From assembly GCA_004298605.1 (NCBI GenBank), contig SCPW01000461.1, positions 1 to 22,270 on the forward strand: a DNA stretch of 22,270 nt, read 5' to 3'. Source of the stretch: Gallionella sp. (GTDB taxonomy: Bacteria > Pseudomonadota > Gammaproteobacteria > Burkholderiales > Gallionellaceae). Numbering within the stretch: the first letter of the stretch is position 1; each line of letters starts with the position of its first letter. Of this stretch, positions 1 through 7,670 are shown one piece after another. A program made the translations under genes and the position numbers. Under the pieces are notes generated by a model. That model ran no database searches and had not been told where the DNA came from. It was given only the letters and a program-made list of their open reading frames with translations.

Positions 1-708
1 CTCGATTTCCTCGCGCCCCAGATAGCCGCCTTCGCCCGCATGCGGGTTCAGGCCCGCCACCAGGATGCGCGGTCGCGCAATGCCGAAACGCTGCCGCAAA
101 TCGCTCTGGATGATGCGCAGCACATTTTCCAGCAATGCTGCGGTAATTGCCGCGGGCACGTCTTTCAAAGCAAGGTGCGTCGTCGCCAGCGCCACGCGCA
201 TTCCGCCGCCGACCAGCATCATCACCACCAGATCGGCGCCCGTTTGTCCGGCAAGAAATTCGGTGTGCCCGGTAAACGGGATGCCCGCGTCGTTGATGAT
301 GCCCTTGTGTACCGGCGCGGTCACCATGCCGGAAAATTCGCCCGCGCGGCAGCCCTGCACGGCGCGGCGCAGCGTCGCCAGCACATATTCGCTGTTGGCG
401 GCATTCAACTTGCCGGTGTGGCATGGCGCGATGAGAGGCACGTGGATTACCGGGAAGCGGGGAGAGCGCAGCGAGGGGCCGGGAAGTGGGGAGTGGGGAA
501 AAACAGGTGCATTCCCACTTCCCACATCGCACACTTCCAGCGCGATACCCAGTTGCCTGGCGCGCCGCTGCAGCAAATTCTTATCGGCGATGACAACGAA
601 AGGAATATCGGGCGGCGCGACGGCAAGCTGTACGCAAAGATCCGGGCCGATGCCGGCGGGTTCGCCCGCCGTAACCGCCAACGGCGCTGGGATCGGCGCG
701 GTGCTCAC
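1..708 (-). CDS. pdxA: 4-hydroxythreonine-4-phosphate dehydrogenase PdxA, C-terminus beyond window
   Basis: PdxA oxidises 4-phosphohydroxy-L-threonine with NAD in the cytoplasmic DXP-dependent pathway to pyridoxal phosphate. The minus strand reads an open frame of 236 codons that leaves the window at base 1. Family motifs are clear: TAGEPAGIGPDL near residues 13-24, TAPVHKGIINDAGIPFTGHTEF in the middle (metal-ligand His) and GLNPHAGEGGYLGREE at the edge (second metal His). The start is taken as the GTG at 708-706, three bases after the surA stop; no ATG fits, so translation is probably coupled to surA. Residues 63-86 are a Pro/Gly/Ser-rich stretch encoded by a low-complexity inverted repeat, about ten residues longer than the corresponding variable loop of E. 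coli PdxA as I remember it. The frame stays open, so the enzyme is probably active. The identification is secure; only the exact start is uncertain. Confidence 0.93.
   Translation of the reverse strand, partial: MSTAPIPAPLAVTAGEPAGIGPDLCVQLAVAPPDIPFVVIADKNLLQRRARQLGIALEVCDVGSGNAPVFPHSPLPGPSLRSPRFPVIHVPLIAPCHTGKLNAANSEYVLATLRRAVQGCRAGEFSGMVTAPVHKGIINDAGIPFTGHTEFLAGQTGADLVVMMLVGGGMRVALATTHLALKDVPAAITAALLENVLRIIQSDLRQRFGIARPRILVAGLNPHAGEGGYLGREEIE
451..525. repeat. In-frame low-complexity inverted repeat inside pdxA
   Basis: The stretch contains a perfect 10-bp inverted repeat, GGGAAGTGGG at 481-490 and CCCACTTCCC at 514-523. It also holds an imperfect direct repeat, GGGAAGCGGGGAG (452-464) against GGGAAGTGGGGAG (481-493). 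It is read through in pdxA as about 24 Pro/Ser/Gly-rich residues between the early Rossmann-like part and the IHVPLI segment. The flanking protein matches the family, and this part does not. Confidence 0.6.
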
Positions 709-711
709 CGG

Positions 712-2058
712 CTACTTGTGCTCTTCAAGGCGGTACTCGATAAAAGCGCGGTCGCGCAATTGGCGCAGCCAGTCCTGGTACAGCTCGTCGGATTTGAACG
801 TGCCGATGGCGGTGCGCGCCTGCTGGTTCTGCTGCTGTACGCTGACGTCGGCGTTGCGCCGCTCCATAACCTGTATCAGATGCCAGCCGAATTGCGTTTG
901 CACGGCGCCCAGTTGCCCGGGTTGCAATTCGTTCATCGCCTCTTCAAATTCCGGCACGGTCTGTCCGGGCGATATCCAGTCGAGGTCACCGCCCTGCTGC
1001 GCGCTGCCATCCTGGGAAAAGCGTTTGGCCTGTTCGGCAAAATCCGCGCCGCCTTCGATGCGCTGTTTGATTTCCATCAGGCTGTTCCTGGCCTCGCTTT
1101 CCGAAACAATCTCGCTGGTCTTGATCAGGATGTGCCGCGCGTGGGTCTGGGTAATCACCACCGGCGCGCTGCCGCTGCGTTTCTCGACCAGCTTGAGAAT
1201 GTGGAACCCGCTCGGGCTGCGCAATACCGCAGTCGTTTGCCCCGGCTGCAAATTCTGCAATTCGTTCAAGAATGCCGGCGGGATGCGGTCGCCGGAGCGC
1301 CAGCCGAGATCGCCGCCCTTCAGCGCGTCACCGGCATCGGAAGCGCCTGCCGCCACTTGCGCAAAATCCGCGCCGCCCTTCAGTTGGTCCAATGCCTGTC
1401 CGGCTTTATCGCGCGCGGCCTGGATTTTCTCCGCGCTGGCCTGCTCGGGCACCGTCACCAGGATGTGCGCGAGGTGGAACTCTTCTCCCGCGCCGCCCAT
1501 TTTTTTCTTGTTGGCGAGATAGCTCGCCACCTCGGTGTCGCTGATGACCAGCTTGCTTTCCACTTCGCGCTCGCGCAGGCGGGTGGAGATGATTTCGCTG
1601 CGTATCTCCTCGCGGAATTTTTTGAAATCCACGCCATCCGATTCCAGCCTGGCGCGAAATCCCGCCAGCGACGGGAAATTGTTCTGCTGCGCGATGCGCG
1701 TGACCGTCATGTCCAGTTGCATGTCGTCCACGCGCACGCCGCTTTCCTTGGCAAACTGCGCTTGCAGCATATCGGCGATCATGCGTTCGAGTATCTGCTT
1801 TTCCAGCACTTCCGGCGCGGGCAGGGGCGTGCCTTGTTTCTGCAACTGGCGCACCACCACGCGCAGGCGGTCGTTCAACTCCTGGCGGGTAATCACATCG
1901 TCGTTGACCACCGCGACGACCGAATCGATCACCGCAACCTGCTGCTGCGGGTCCTGTTTGCCCGCACCGGCGGCGGTCGATGCGGCCCGGGCAGGGTGTA
2001 CCGCAATGAGTGTGGCGCAGAAAATCAGCGCGGGAACGAACATTCTGGGCATCATCAT
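712..2058 (-). CDS. surA: Periplasmic chaperone and peptidyl-prolyl isomerase SurA
   Basis: SurA escorts unfolded outer-membrane beta-barrel proteins, LptD among them, across the periplasm to the BAM complex. The 448-residue product starts with a Sec signal peptide (hydrophobic stretch about residues 7-20, probable cleavage after ARA at 25). An N-terminal chaperone region follows (about 40-185, with VVAVVNDDVITRQELNDRL), then two parvulin domains (about 190-295 and 300-405). Each parvulin domain shows the HILV/HILI and GGDLGW/GGDLDW signatures, and a short C-terminal helix closes the protein. Three consecutive ATGs at 2058, 2055 and 2052 make the exact start ambiguous. The gene begins 13 bases after the lptD stop and ends 3 bases before the pdxA start, so all three are presumably one transcript. 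Length and architecture are normal for the family. Confidence 0.97.
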   Translation of the reverse strand: MMMPRMFVPALIFCATLIAVHPARAASTAAGAGKQDPQQQVAVIDSVVAVVNDDVITRQELNDRLRVVVRQLQKQGTPLPAPEVLEKQILERMIADMLQAQFAKESGVRVDDMQLDMTVTRIAQQNNFPSLAGFRARLESDGVDFKKFREEIRSEIISTRLREREVESKLVISDTEVASYLANKKKMGGAGEEFHLAHILVTVPEQASAEKIQAARDKAGQALDQLKGGADFAQVAAGASDAGDALKGGDLGWRSGDRIPPAFLNELQNLQPGQTTAVLRSPSGFHILKLVEKRSGSAPVVITQTHARHILIKTSEIVSESEARNSLMEIKQRIEGGADFAEQAKRFSQDGSAQQGGDLDWISPGQTVPEFEEAMNELQPGQLGAVQTQFGWHLIQVMERRNADVSVQQQNQQARTAIGTFKSDELYQDWLRQLRDRAFIEYRLEEHK

Positions 2059-2071
2059 CTCTCTGGCCTGT

Positions 2072-4276
2072 TCAACGCAAGACCGGATCGGGTTTGCTGG
2101 CGGGGGTTGTGTTCAATTTGGTGTAACTGGGCACGTTCTGCTTCAATGCGTTCAAGGGATCCACTCCGACACTGACAAAGTCGTTCAGCTCAAGTTGCAG
2201 GAAAAGGCCTGTGTTGGCCTGCTGCGATGCGACGGTAAAGCGTTGCGCGACCAAGCGGGCCGCCCAGCAGCTTTGATTATACTCAAGCCCGACAATCGAC
2301 TCCAAGGATTTGCTGTCCTGCAAGGAGTAGTTCAAGCGCCCCACCGCATGCCAGCGGTTGCGCAGCGGCCATTGTCCGGAAGCGTCGATCTGGCGCAGCG
2401 TGTTGCGTGTAAAACGGTAGCTCAGGTCGAGCGCCTTGCCCAATTCGGGGCGATAGCGCGTGGCGATGTTATAGCGCTGGCTGTGCGACTGGTTCGGGTC
2501 GTACTGGAATTCGCTGTCGAAAGACCAGGCGTTGGTCACCCGGCCGGAAGCGGCAAGCAGAATGTCGGATTTGTTGGTCGTCGTTGTGGGCGTGACCAGA
2601 TTGACCTGCGGCGATTCGAGGCTGAAGCGCTCGCCCACCATCAGTTTCAGCCGCTCCATGCCGTTCGCCTGCTCCAGCAGGCGCGAGGTCATCGCCAGTG
2701 TAATGTGGTTCGCGTCGCCGACGCGGTCGTTCCCGTAAAAGCGGTTTTCGGAGAACATCTGGGTAAAATCGAAACCGGCCTGTCCCGTGTCAAAAACCGG
2801 CAACAGGCTTTGATCCTTGTAGGGCACATACACATAAAAAGCGCGCGGCTCCAGCGTTTGCAGATAATTGCCGCCGAGCAAATTCCAATCGCGCTCGAAA
2901 GCCACACCGCCATCCACGCTGAAAAGCGGCAAAGTGCGCGAGGCGTTCTGCAAAACGCCCGTGTTATTCGCGCCCATCGCGTAATACGTGCTGTGCAAGG
3001 ACACTTTGGGGGTGAGATAAAACGCCGGTTCGCTCAGCAACGGGTAGCTGACGCTGGGATTGAGCGTAAATCGCCTGGCGTTCAGGCTGGTGGGATGGCT
3101 GAAATCGGCATATTCACCGGCGAAAGCGAGGTTCGCGCCGGCATGTTTCCGCTGCGCGCTGACCGCCAGTTGCGGCAAACGCTTGTAGGGCGTGCTATTC
3201 GGCACCAGGGCCTGGTAGCGCTGCACGCGCGCGATGGCTCCCCACCAGCCCGCGTTATAGTTCAACACCCCCTCCTGCAACAGATTGACCTGCGAGGTCA
3301 GGCCCACCGTGTTGGACAGGTCGCGATAATACGCATCGTCCGAGACGCTGGTCAGGTTGACGTAACCGCTCAACCCGCCCGCGATGGCCTGGTTGTGCAT
3401 CAGGGCAACGCGCGTGCGGCTGCGGTCGGCCAACGCGTCGTTGGGCAGCACGTCGAACTTCACCTCGCCGCCGTAGCCCGGCTCCAGATAGCGGAATTCG
3501 TTTTCGAGCAACACCCCGCGCTTGGTCATCACCCGCGGCGCGATCGTGGCATCGCGGTTTGCCGCAATGTTCCAGTAATAGGGCAACGTCACCTCCCGCC
3601 CGCCCTTGGTCGTGCTGCCAAAAACCGGCGACAGGAAACCGGATTTGCGCTGGTCGTTGAGCGGAAAATCCATCCACGGCGAATACAGGATGGGCGTGCC
3701 GATAAATTCGACCCAGGCATGATGGGCCGTGCCGATCTGCTGGTCGCGGTCGATTTCCAGCCTGCTCATTTTCAGCAGCCAGCCCCGGTCGTCGGTCGGG
3801 CAGGTGGTGTAGGTCGCCTTGTCCAGCGTGTAGTGCTGCTTGTCGTGGATGTGCATCATATCCGCCGAGCCGCGCCCATCGTTCTCCGCGAGATAGAACA
3901 CCGGGCGCTCCATGGCGCCGATACTGGTATCCAGGTTGAGCTTGAGATGCGGCCCGCTCATGGTGTTGCCATCCTGCTCCAGCACCACGGCGCCCCGCGC
4001 ATCGAGATCCTGCGTATCCTGAAAGTACAGCAGGCGGTCCGCGCGGATGGACTGGCCGCGCTTGCGCAATATCGCGTTGCCCGCCGCCTCGATCTGGTTT
4101 TCCTTCTTGCCCGCCAGGTTATCCGCCTCCACAAAGGCGGGGGTATCCTGCGCCGGCTCCGCCATCGCCCCGAAGGTTTTATCCATACGCAGCGCGGGCA
4201 TGTCCGCATCCGCGGCAGCATTGTGCGCGAAAGTGCAGAGCAATGAGAACACGACGGGATTGATGCGAAACCGCAT
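2072..4276 (-). CDS. lptD: LPS-assembly outer-membrane protein LptD
   Basis: LptD is the outer-membrane barrel that, plugged by LptE, inserts lipopolysaccharide into the outer leaflet. The ATG at 4276 gives 734 residues with a signal peptide (about 1-22, ending near HNAAADA). An LptA-like jellyroll follows (about 48-150: FVEADNLAGKKENQIEAAGNA), and then a long beta-barrel region with the LptD hallmarks YSPWMDFPLNDQRKSGFLSP and LPYYWNIAANRDAT. An in-frame TTG at 4288 would add four residues but is less convincing. No strong Shine-Dalgarno sequence is visible. After removal of the signal peptide only two cysteines remain, C159 (TTCPTD) and C670 (NQSCW), where E. coli has four, so a single non-consecutive disulfide is expected. 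The gene is followed by surA, whose product helps fold LptD. Confidence 0.96.
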   Translation of the reverse strand: MRFRINPVVFSLLCTFAHNAAADADMPALRMDKTFGAMAEPAQDTPAFVEADNLAGKKENQIEAAGNAILRKRGQSIRADRLLYFQDTQDLDARGAVVLEQDGNTMSGPHLKLNLDTSIGAMERPVFYLAENDGRGSADMMHIHDKQHYTLDKATYTTCPTDDRGWLLKMSRLEIDRDQQIGTAHHAWVEFIGTPILYSPWMDFPLNDQRKSGFLSPVFGSTTKGGREVTLPYYWNIAANRDATIAPRVMTKRGVLLENEFRYLEPGYGGEVKFDVLPNDALADRSRTRVALMHNQAIAGGLSGYVNLTSVSDDAYYRDLSNTVGLTSQVNLLQEGVLNYNAGWWGAIARVQRYQALVPNSTPYKRLPQLAVSAQRKHAGANLAFAGEYADFSHPTSLNARRFTLNPSVSYPLLSEPAFYLTPKVSLHSTYYAMGANNTGVLQNASRTLPLFSVDGGVAFERDWNLLGGNYLQTLEPRAFYVYVPYKDQSLLPVFDTGQAGFDFTQMFSENRFYGNDRVGDANHITLAMTSRLLEQANGMERLKLMVGERFSLESPQVNLVTPTTTTNKSDILLAASGRVTNAWSFDSEFQYDPNQSHSQRYNIATRYRPELGKALDLSYRFTRNTLRQIDASGQWPLRNRWHAVGRLNYSLQDSKSLESIVGLEYNQSCWAARLVAQRFTVASQQANTGLFLQLELNDFVSVGVDPLNALKQNVPSYTKLNTTPASKPDPVLR

Positions 4277-4298
4277 AACGCGCAGCAAATAGTAAGGT

Positions 4299-4320
4299 GG
4301 TAAACTTTCGGAAGTTTACC
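4299..4320. promoter_or_regulatory. Perfect palindrome between divergent lptD and amgK
   Basis: Arms GGTAAACTT (4299-4307) and AAGTTTACC (4312-4320) are perfectly complementary around a TCGG loop. The palindrome lies 22 bases from the lptD ATG and 24 bases from the amgK ATG, so it is almost centred in a 68-base divergent spacer. It could be an operator for a dimeric regulator or an RNA hairpin in one of the leaders. The motif is not one I can assign to a known regulator. Confidence 0.5.
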
Positions 4321-4344
4321 ATCAAGGCGCCCCGGAACCCCAAT

Positions 4345-5475
4345 ATGCAACGTCTGCAACAAATCACCCAATGGCTGCACGGCCAGTTTCCCGACAAGAA
4401 TTTCACCCTCGCGCCCGCCTCGGCCGACGCCAGCTTCCGCCGCTATTTCCGCGTCACCTTTGCGGAGGGCGGCGACACACTGATCGTGATGGATGCCCCG
4501 CCGCAGCACGAGGATTGCCTCCCCTTCCTGCATATCGCCAAATTGTTCGAGGATGCCGGCGTGCATGTGCCGCACGTGTTTGCGCGGGATTTGCGGCAAG
4601 GCTTCCTGCTGTTGTCCGACCTCGGCAGCACCACTTACCTGCAAGCCCTGGATGCAGGCATCGCGCGCGAACTGTATGGTGCCGCGACCGACGCGCTGAT
4701 TAAAATCCAGCTCGCCTCGCGCGAAAACGGATTGCCGCCTTACGATGAAGCCCTGCTGCTGCGCGAGATGCGCCTGTTCCCCGAGTGGTACATCGCCAAA
4801 CATCTCAACGTCGCGCTCACCGGTAAACAGCACGCCAAACTGGAAGAAGTTTTCGCGCGCATCATCGCCAACAACCTCGCCCAGCCGCGCGTGTACGTGC
4901 ATCGCGACTACCATTCGCGCAATTTGATGTACATCGAACGCCCTCTCCTCAATCCTCTTCCAGCGGCGCCCTCTCCTCAATCCTCTCCCGCAAGCGGGAG
5001 AGGAGGCAAACGAGAAAAGCAATCGTTAATTCCTGCGGGAGAGGAGGCGAACGGGAAAGGCCATCTTCTGGCCTCGCCCGGTGTGCTCGATTTTCAGGAT
5101 GCCGTGTATGGCCCGATCACCTACGATTTGGCGTCACTGTTCAAGGATGCCTACATCCGCTGGGAAGAAGCCGAAGTGATCGACTGGCTGATCCGTTACT
5201 GGGAAAAAGCGCGCAAGGCCGGGCTGCCGGTATCCGGCGATTTTTCCGATTTCTACCGCGACTACGAATGGATGGGCGTGCAGCGCCATCTCAAGGTGCT
5301 GGGCATATTCGCGCGCCTGCACCACCGCGACGGCAAGGGCGGCTACCTGAAGGATATGCCGCTGGTCATGGCGTACCTGCGCGCCGCCTGCGCGCGCTAC
5401 ATCGACCTCAAGCCGCTGCTGAATCTGCTCGACATATTAGAGCCACAAAACAGCAAAGAGGGTTACACATTTTGA
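4345..5475 (+). CDS. amgK: Anomeric N-acetylmuramate/N-acetylglucosamine kinase AmgK
   Basis: AmgK phosphorylates the anomeric hydroxyl of MurNAc (and GlcNAc) released by cell-wall turnover, giving MurNAc-1-phosphate for MurU. This is the recycling route that bypasses MurA and confers intrinsic fosfomycin tolerance in Pseudomonas and Caulobacter. The 376-residue product has an aminoglycoside-phosphotransferase fold: SADASFRRYFRV near the N-terminus (nucleotide-binding strand), the catalytic loop HRDYHSRN at 186-193 (D188, N193), and metal-binding DFQDAVYGPITYDL from D249. The ATG at 4345 starts the conserved family region; an upstream GTG at 4297 lies within the divergent palindrome and is less likely. 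Residues 199-243 are an in-frame repeat insertion between the catalytic loop and the DFQ motif, which explains most of the excess over the roughly 340 residues usual for the family. murU follows, and the pair is the known functional unit. Confidence 0.9.
   Translation: MQRLQQITQWLHGQFPDKNFTLAPASADASFRRYFRVTFAEGGDTLIVMDAPPQHEDCLPFLHIAKLFEDAGVHVPHVFARDLRQGFLLLSDLGSTTYLQALDAGIARELYGAATDALIKIQLASRENGLPPYDEALLLREMRLFPEWYIAKHLNVALTGKQHAKLEEVFARIIANNLAQPRVYVHRDYHSRNLMYIERPLLNPLPAAPSPQSSPASGRGGKREKQSLIPAGEEANGKGHLLASPGVLDFQDAVYGPITYDLASLFKDAYIRWEEAEVIDWLIRYWEKARKAGLPVSGDFSDFYRDYEWMGVQRHLKVLGIFARLHHRDGKGGYLKDMPLVMAYLRAACARYIDLKPLLNLLDILEPQNSKEGYTF
4939..5062. repeat. Palindromic repeat cluster inserted in frame in amgK
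   Basis: Two direct copies of CGCCCTCTCCTCAATCCTCT lie at 4939-4958 and 4967-4986. The second leads into a perfect hairpin, TCCTCTCCCGC (4981-4991) and GCGGGAGAGGA (4994-5004). A further partial copy beginning GCGGGAGAGGAGGC lies at 5035-5060. The whole block is translated as about 45 Pro/Ser/Gly/Lys-rich residues. A related but interrupted copy occurs just downstream at 5485-5590. Confidence 0.8.
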
Positions 5476-5484
5476 TGCCGCGCA

Positions 5485-5590
5485 CCCCCCTCTCCCCAAC
5501 CCTCTGGATGAAACAACTAGCCATTCGATTAGGCCGCAAGAAACCTCAGCCAAGTCGCTGGTTATCCCGCAGGCGGGCGAGGGAGCAAAC
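5485..5590. repeat. Intergenic copy of the same repeat, split by 60 bp
   Basis: The 132-base spacer between amgK and murU contains CCCCCTCTCCCCAACCCTCT ending at 5505 and the remainder CCCGCAGGCGGGCGAGGG from 5566, with GGAGCAAACG following. Together these match the amgK-internal element, but 60 bases (5506-5565) of unrelated sequence separate the halves exactly where the amgK copy is continuous. No coding potential is seen in the spacer. Confidence 0.65.
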
Positions 5591-5607
5591 GTGGAAGGCA
5601 TAAACCC

Positions 5608-6366
5608 ATGATGGCGATGCTATTGGCGGCAGGGCGCGGCGAACGCATGCGCCCGCTCACCGACCATGTCCCCAAGCCTTTGCTGCAAGCCGGTGGCAAG
5701 CCGCTGATCGTCTGGCATATCGAAAACCTGGCGCGCGCGGGCATCCGCGATCTGGTGATCAACCACGCCCACCTCGGCGCGCAGATCGAAGCTGCGCTGG
5801 GTGACGGCAGCCGCTTCGGCGCGCGCATCCGATACTCGCCGGAAGCCGGTGCGCTGGAAACTGCGGGCGGCATCGCCAACGCGCTGCCACTGCTGGGCGA
5901 TGAGCCCTTCGCGGTAATCAACAGCGACATTTTCTGCGACTACGATTTTGCGCGTTTGACCGGGCGCACCGCCGCGTTGCAAACCGGCGGCGACGCCGCG
6001 CACCTCGTGCTGGTCGACAACCCGGCACATCATCCCAACGGTGATTTCGCCTTAAACGGGAGGCGCATCGCTCCGCCAACCCCCCCCAGCCCCCCTTGTC
6101 AGGGGGGAGCCATGCTCCTCCCCCGACAAGGGGGGGTTGGGGGGGGTGAGGTGTTGACTTTCAGCGGCATCGGCATCTACCGGCCATCCTTGTTCGCCCA
6201 TATCCCGCGCGGCGGCATCGCGCCGCTCGCACCCCTGCTGCGCGCGCAAATCGCGCTCGGAAAAGTAAGCGGCGAACATCACACGGGAGTGTGGGTGGAT
6301 GTCGGCACACCGCAACGTCTGGCCGAACTCGACAGGCAGATAAGTTCATCGCACAATGCCCCATGA
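5608..6366 (+). CDS. murU: N-acetylmuramate alpha-1-phosphate uridylyltransferase MurU
   Basis: MurU converts MurNAc-1-phosphate and UTP to UDP-MurNAc, the step after AmgK in peptidoglycan recycling. The 252-residue product opens with the sugar-nucleotidyltransferase signature MLLAAGRGERMRPLTDHVPKP (NTP-binding G-x-G-x-R loop and a conserved Lys). It continues with INHAHLGAQI, the ETAGGIANALP loop and the metal-binding NSDIFCDYDF. The C-terminal half has TFSGIGIYRPSLF and VWVDVGTPQRLAEL. Residues 156-181 (PPTPPSPP...GGVGGGE) are encoded by a palindromic repeat and account for the excess over the usual length of about 225. The start at the first of two adjacent ATGs is a choice. The stop overlaps the pepP ATG by four bases (ATGA), indicating coupling. 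A generic glucose-1-phosphate-type nucleotidyltransferase is the alternative, but adjacency to amgK favours MurU. Confidence 0.9.
   Translation: MMAMLLAAGRGERMRPLTDHVPKPLLQAGGKPLIVWHIENLARAGIRDLVINHAHLGAQIEAALGDGSRFGARIRYSPEAGALETAGGIANALPLLGDEPFAVINSDIFCDYDFARLTGRTAALQTGGDAAHLVLVDNPAHHPNGDFALNGRRIAPPTPPSPPCQGGAMLLPRQGGVGGGEVLTFSGIGIYRPSLFAHIPRGGIAPLAPLLRAQIALGKVSGEHHTGVWVDVGTPQRLAELDRQISSSHNAP
6073..6150. repeat. G/C-tract palindromic repeat inserted in frame in murU
   Basis: Arms CCCCCCTTGTC (6090-6100) and GACAAGGGGGG (6125-6135) are perfectly complementary. They are extended outward by CCAAC plus C-tracts (from 6076) and by GGTTGG plus G-tracts (to 6146). The 24-base interior holds GAGC-CAT-GCTC. 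The element is translated as about 26 residues rich in Pro and Gly. It differs in sequence from the amgK element but shares its general design. Confidence 0.78.
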
Positions 6367-7670
6367 ACATAATCCAGACCCCATACGAACAACGCCGTAC
6401 CCGCCTGCTGGAGAAGATGCGGCGCGGCATCGCCATCATCCCCACCGCGCCGGAAGTTGCGCGCAATGGCGACTCGCATTATTCCTACCGCCACGACAGC
6501 AACTTTTACTACCTGAGCGGCTTTTCCGAACCGGAAGCCGTGCTGGTGCTGGTTGCGGGAAGTGAACCGCAAGCCATGCTGTTCTGCCGCGAAAAAAATC
6601 TCGAACGCGAAATCTGGGACGGCCATCGCTTCGGCCCCGATGCCGCACGGGAACAATTCGGTTTCGACGCCGCTTATCCCATCGCGCAACTGGATGAAAA
6701 ATTGGCCGGGCTGATGGGCAACCAGCCCGCGCTGTTTTATCCGCTGGGGCACGATGCCGCGTGGGACCAGCGCATCCTCAAACTGCGCGGTGCGGTGCAG
6801 GCCAAAGCGCGCAGCGGCATCCGCGCGCCGGACGAGATATGCGATGTGCGCACCTTGCTCCGCGAAATGCGGCTGTTCAAAGATGGGCACGAACTGTCCA
6901 TCATGCGCCGCGCCGCCGCCATCTCCGCCCGGGCGCACCGGCGCGCCATGCAGTTCACACGCCCCGGACAATTCGAATACGAGGTCGAAGCCGAATTGCT
7001 GCACGAATTCTGCCGCCACGGCGCGCGCCATCCCGCTTACACCTCCATCGTCGCGGGCGGTGCGAATGCCTGCGTGCTGCATTACATCGAAAACGATGCG
7101 CAACTCAAGGACGGCGACCTGCTGCTGATCGACGCGGGCTGCGAAGTCGACGGCTACGCCTCCGACATCACGCGCTGCTTTCCGGTGAATGGGCGTTTCT
7201 CGCCCGCGCAAAAAGACGTGTATGAAATCGTGCTTGCCGCACAGTCCGCCGCGATCGCCGCCGCACGCCCCGACAACACCTGGGACGCCCCGCACAACGC
7301 CGCGCTGCGCGTATTGGCGCAGGGCTTCATCGACCTCAAGCTGTGCTGCGGCAGCGTGGATGCCGTGCTGGAAAGCGAGAGCTACAAAAAATTTTACATG
7401 CACCGCACCGGCCACTGGCTGGGCATGGATGTACACGATGTGGGCGATTACAAAATTGGCGATAACTGGCGCACGCTGCAACCCGGCATGGCGCTGACCG
7501 TCGAGCCCGGCTGCTACATCCGCCCGGCAGACGATGTGCCGCAAGCATTATGGGACATCGGTATCCGCATCGAAGACGATGTGGTGATTACGGCGCAAGG
7601 GAATGAAGTGCTGACCGGAGCTGCGCCTAAATCCGTCGCGCAAATTGAAGGGCTGATGATGCAATCGTGA
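6363..7670 (+). CDS. pepP: Xaa-Pro aminopeptidase (M24B metallopeptidase)
   Basis: PepP is a cytoplasmic dimetal aminopeptidase that removes the N-terminal residue when proline is second. The 435-residue product has an N-terminal creatinase-like domain (NGDSHYSYRHDSNFYYLSGF) and a pita-bread catalytic domain. All five metal ligands can be placed: D257 (LLIDAG), D268 (YASDIT), H351 (GHWLGMDVHD), E381 (TVEPG) and E404 (RIEDDV), very close to E. coli numbering. The ATG at 6363 overlaps the murU stop by four bases; a longer in-frame reading from GTG 6291 would run far into murU and lacks family similarity. The pepP stop in turn overlaps a GTG at 7667. In many proteobacteria pepP is followed by ubiH, which bears on the next entry. 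Confidence 0.95.
   Translation: MNIIQTPYEQRRTRLLEKMRRGIAIIPTAPEVARNGDSHYSYRHDSNFYYLSGFSEPEAVLVLVAGSEPQAMLFCREKNLEREIWDGHRFGPDAAREQFGFDAAYPIAQLDEKLAGLMGNQPALFYPLGHDAAWDQRILKLRGAVQAKARSGIRAPDEICDVRTLLREMRLFKDGHELSIMRRAAAISARAHRRAMQFTRPGQFEYEVEAELLHEFCRHGARHPAYTSIVAGGANACVLHYIENDAQLKDGDLLLIDAGCEVDGYASDITRCFPVNGRFSPAQKDVYEIVLAAQSAAIAAARPDNTWDAPHNAALRVLAQGFIDLKLCCGSVDAVLESESYKKFYMHRTGHWLGMDVHDVGDYKIGDNWRTLQPGMALTVEPGCYIRPADDVPQALWDIGIRIEDDVVITAQGNEVLTGAAPKSVAQIEGLMMQS

Noticed and set aside
40..2175. Long plus-strand open frame opposite pdxA and surA
   Set aside because: Its protein is Arg/His/Ala-rich with no motif, while the opposite strand encodes clear PdxA and SurA; GC-rich codon bias opens antisense frames.
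1535..4246. 903-codon plus-strand frame opposite surA and lptD
   Set aside because: No recognisable domain, and it lies wholly antisense to well-supported genes.
4297..4344. GTG start upstream for amgK
   Set aside because: The extra codons lie in the divergent palindrome and add no family similarity.
6291..6362. Earlier GTG start for pepP
   Set aside because: It would overlap murU by more than 70 bases and add residues unlike any PepP; the ATG at 6363 with ATGA overlap fits better.
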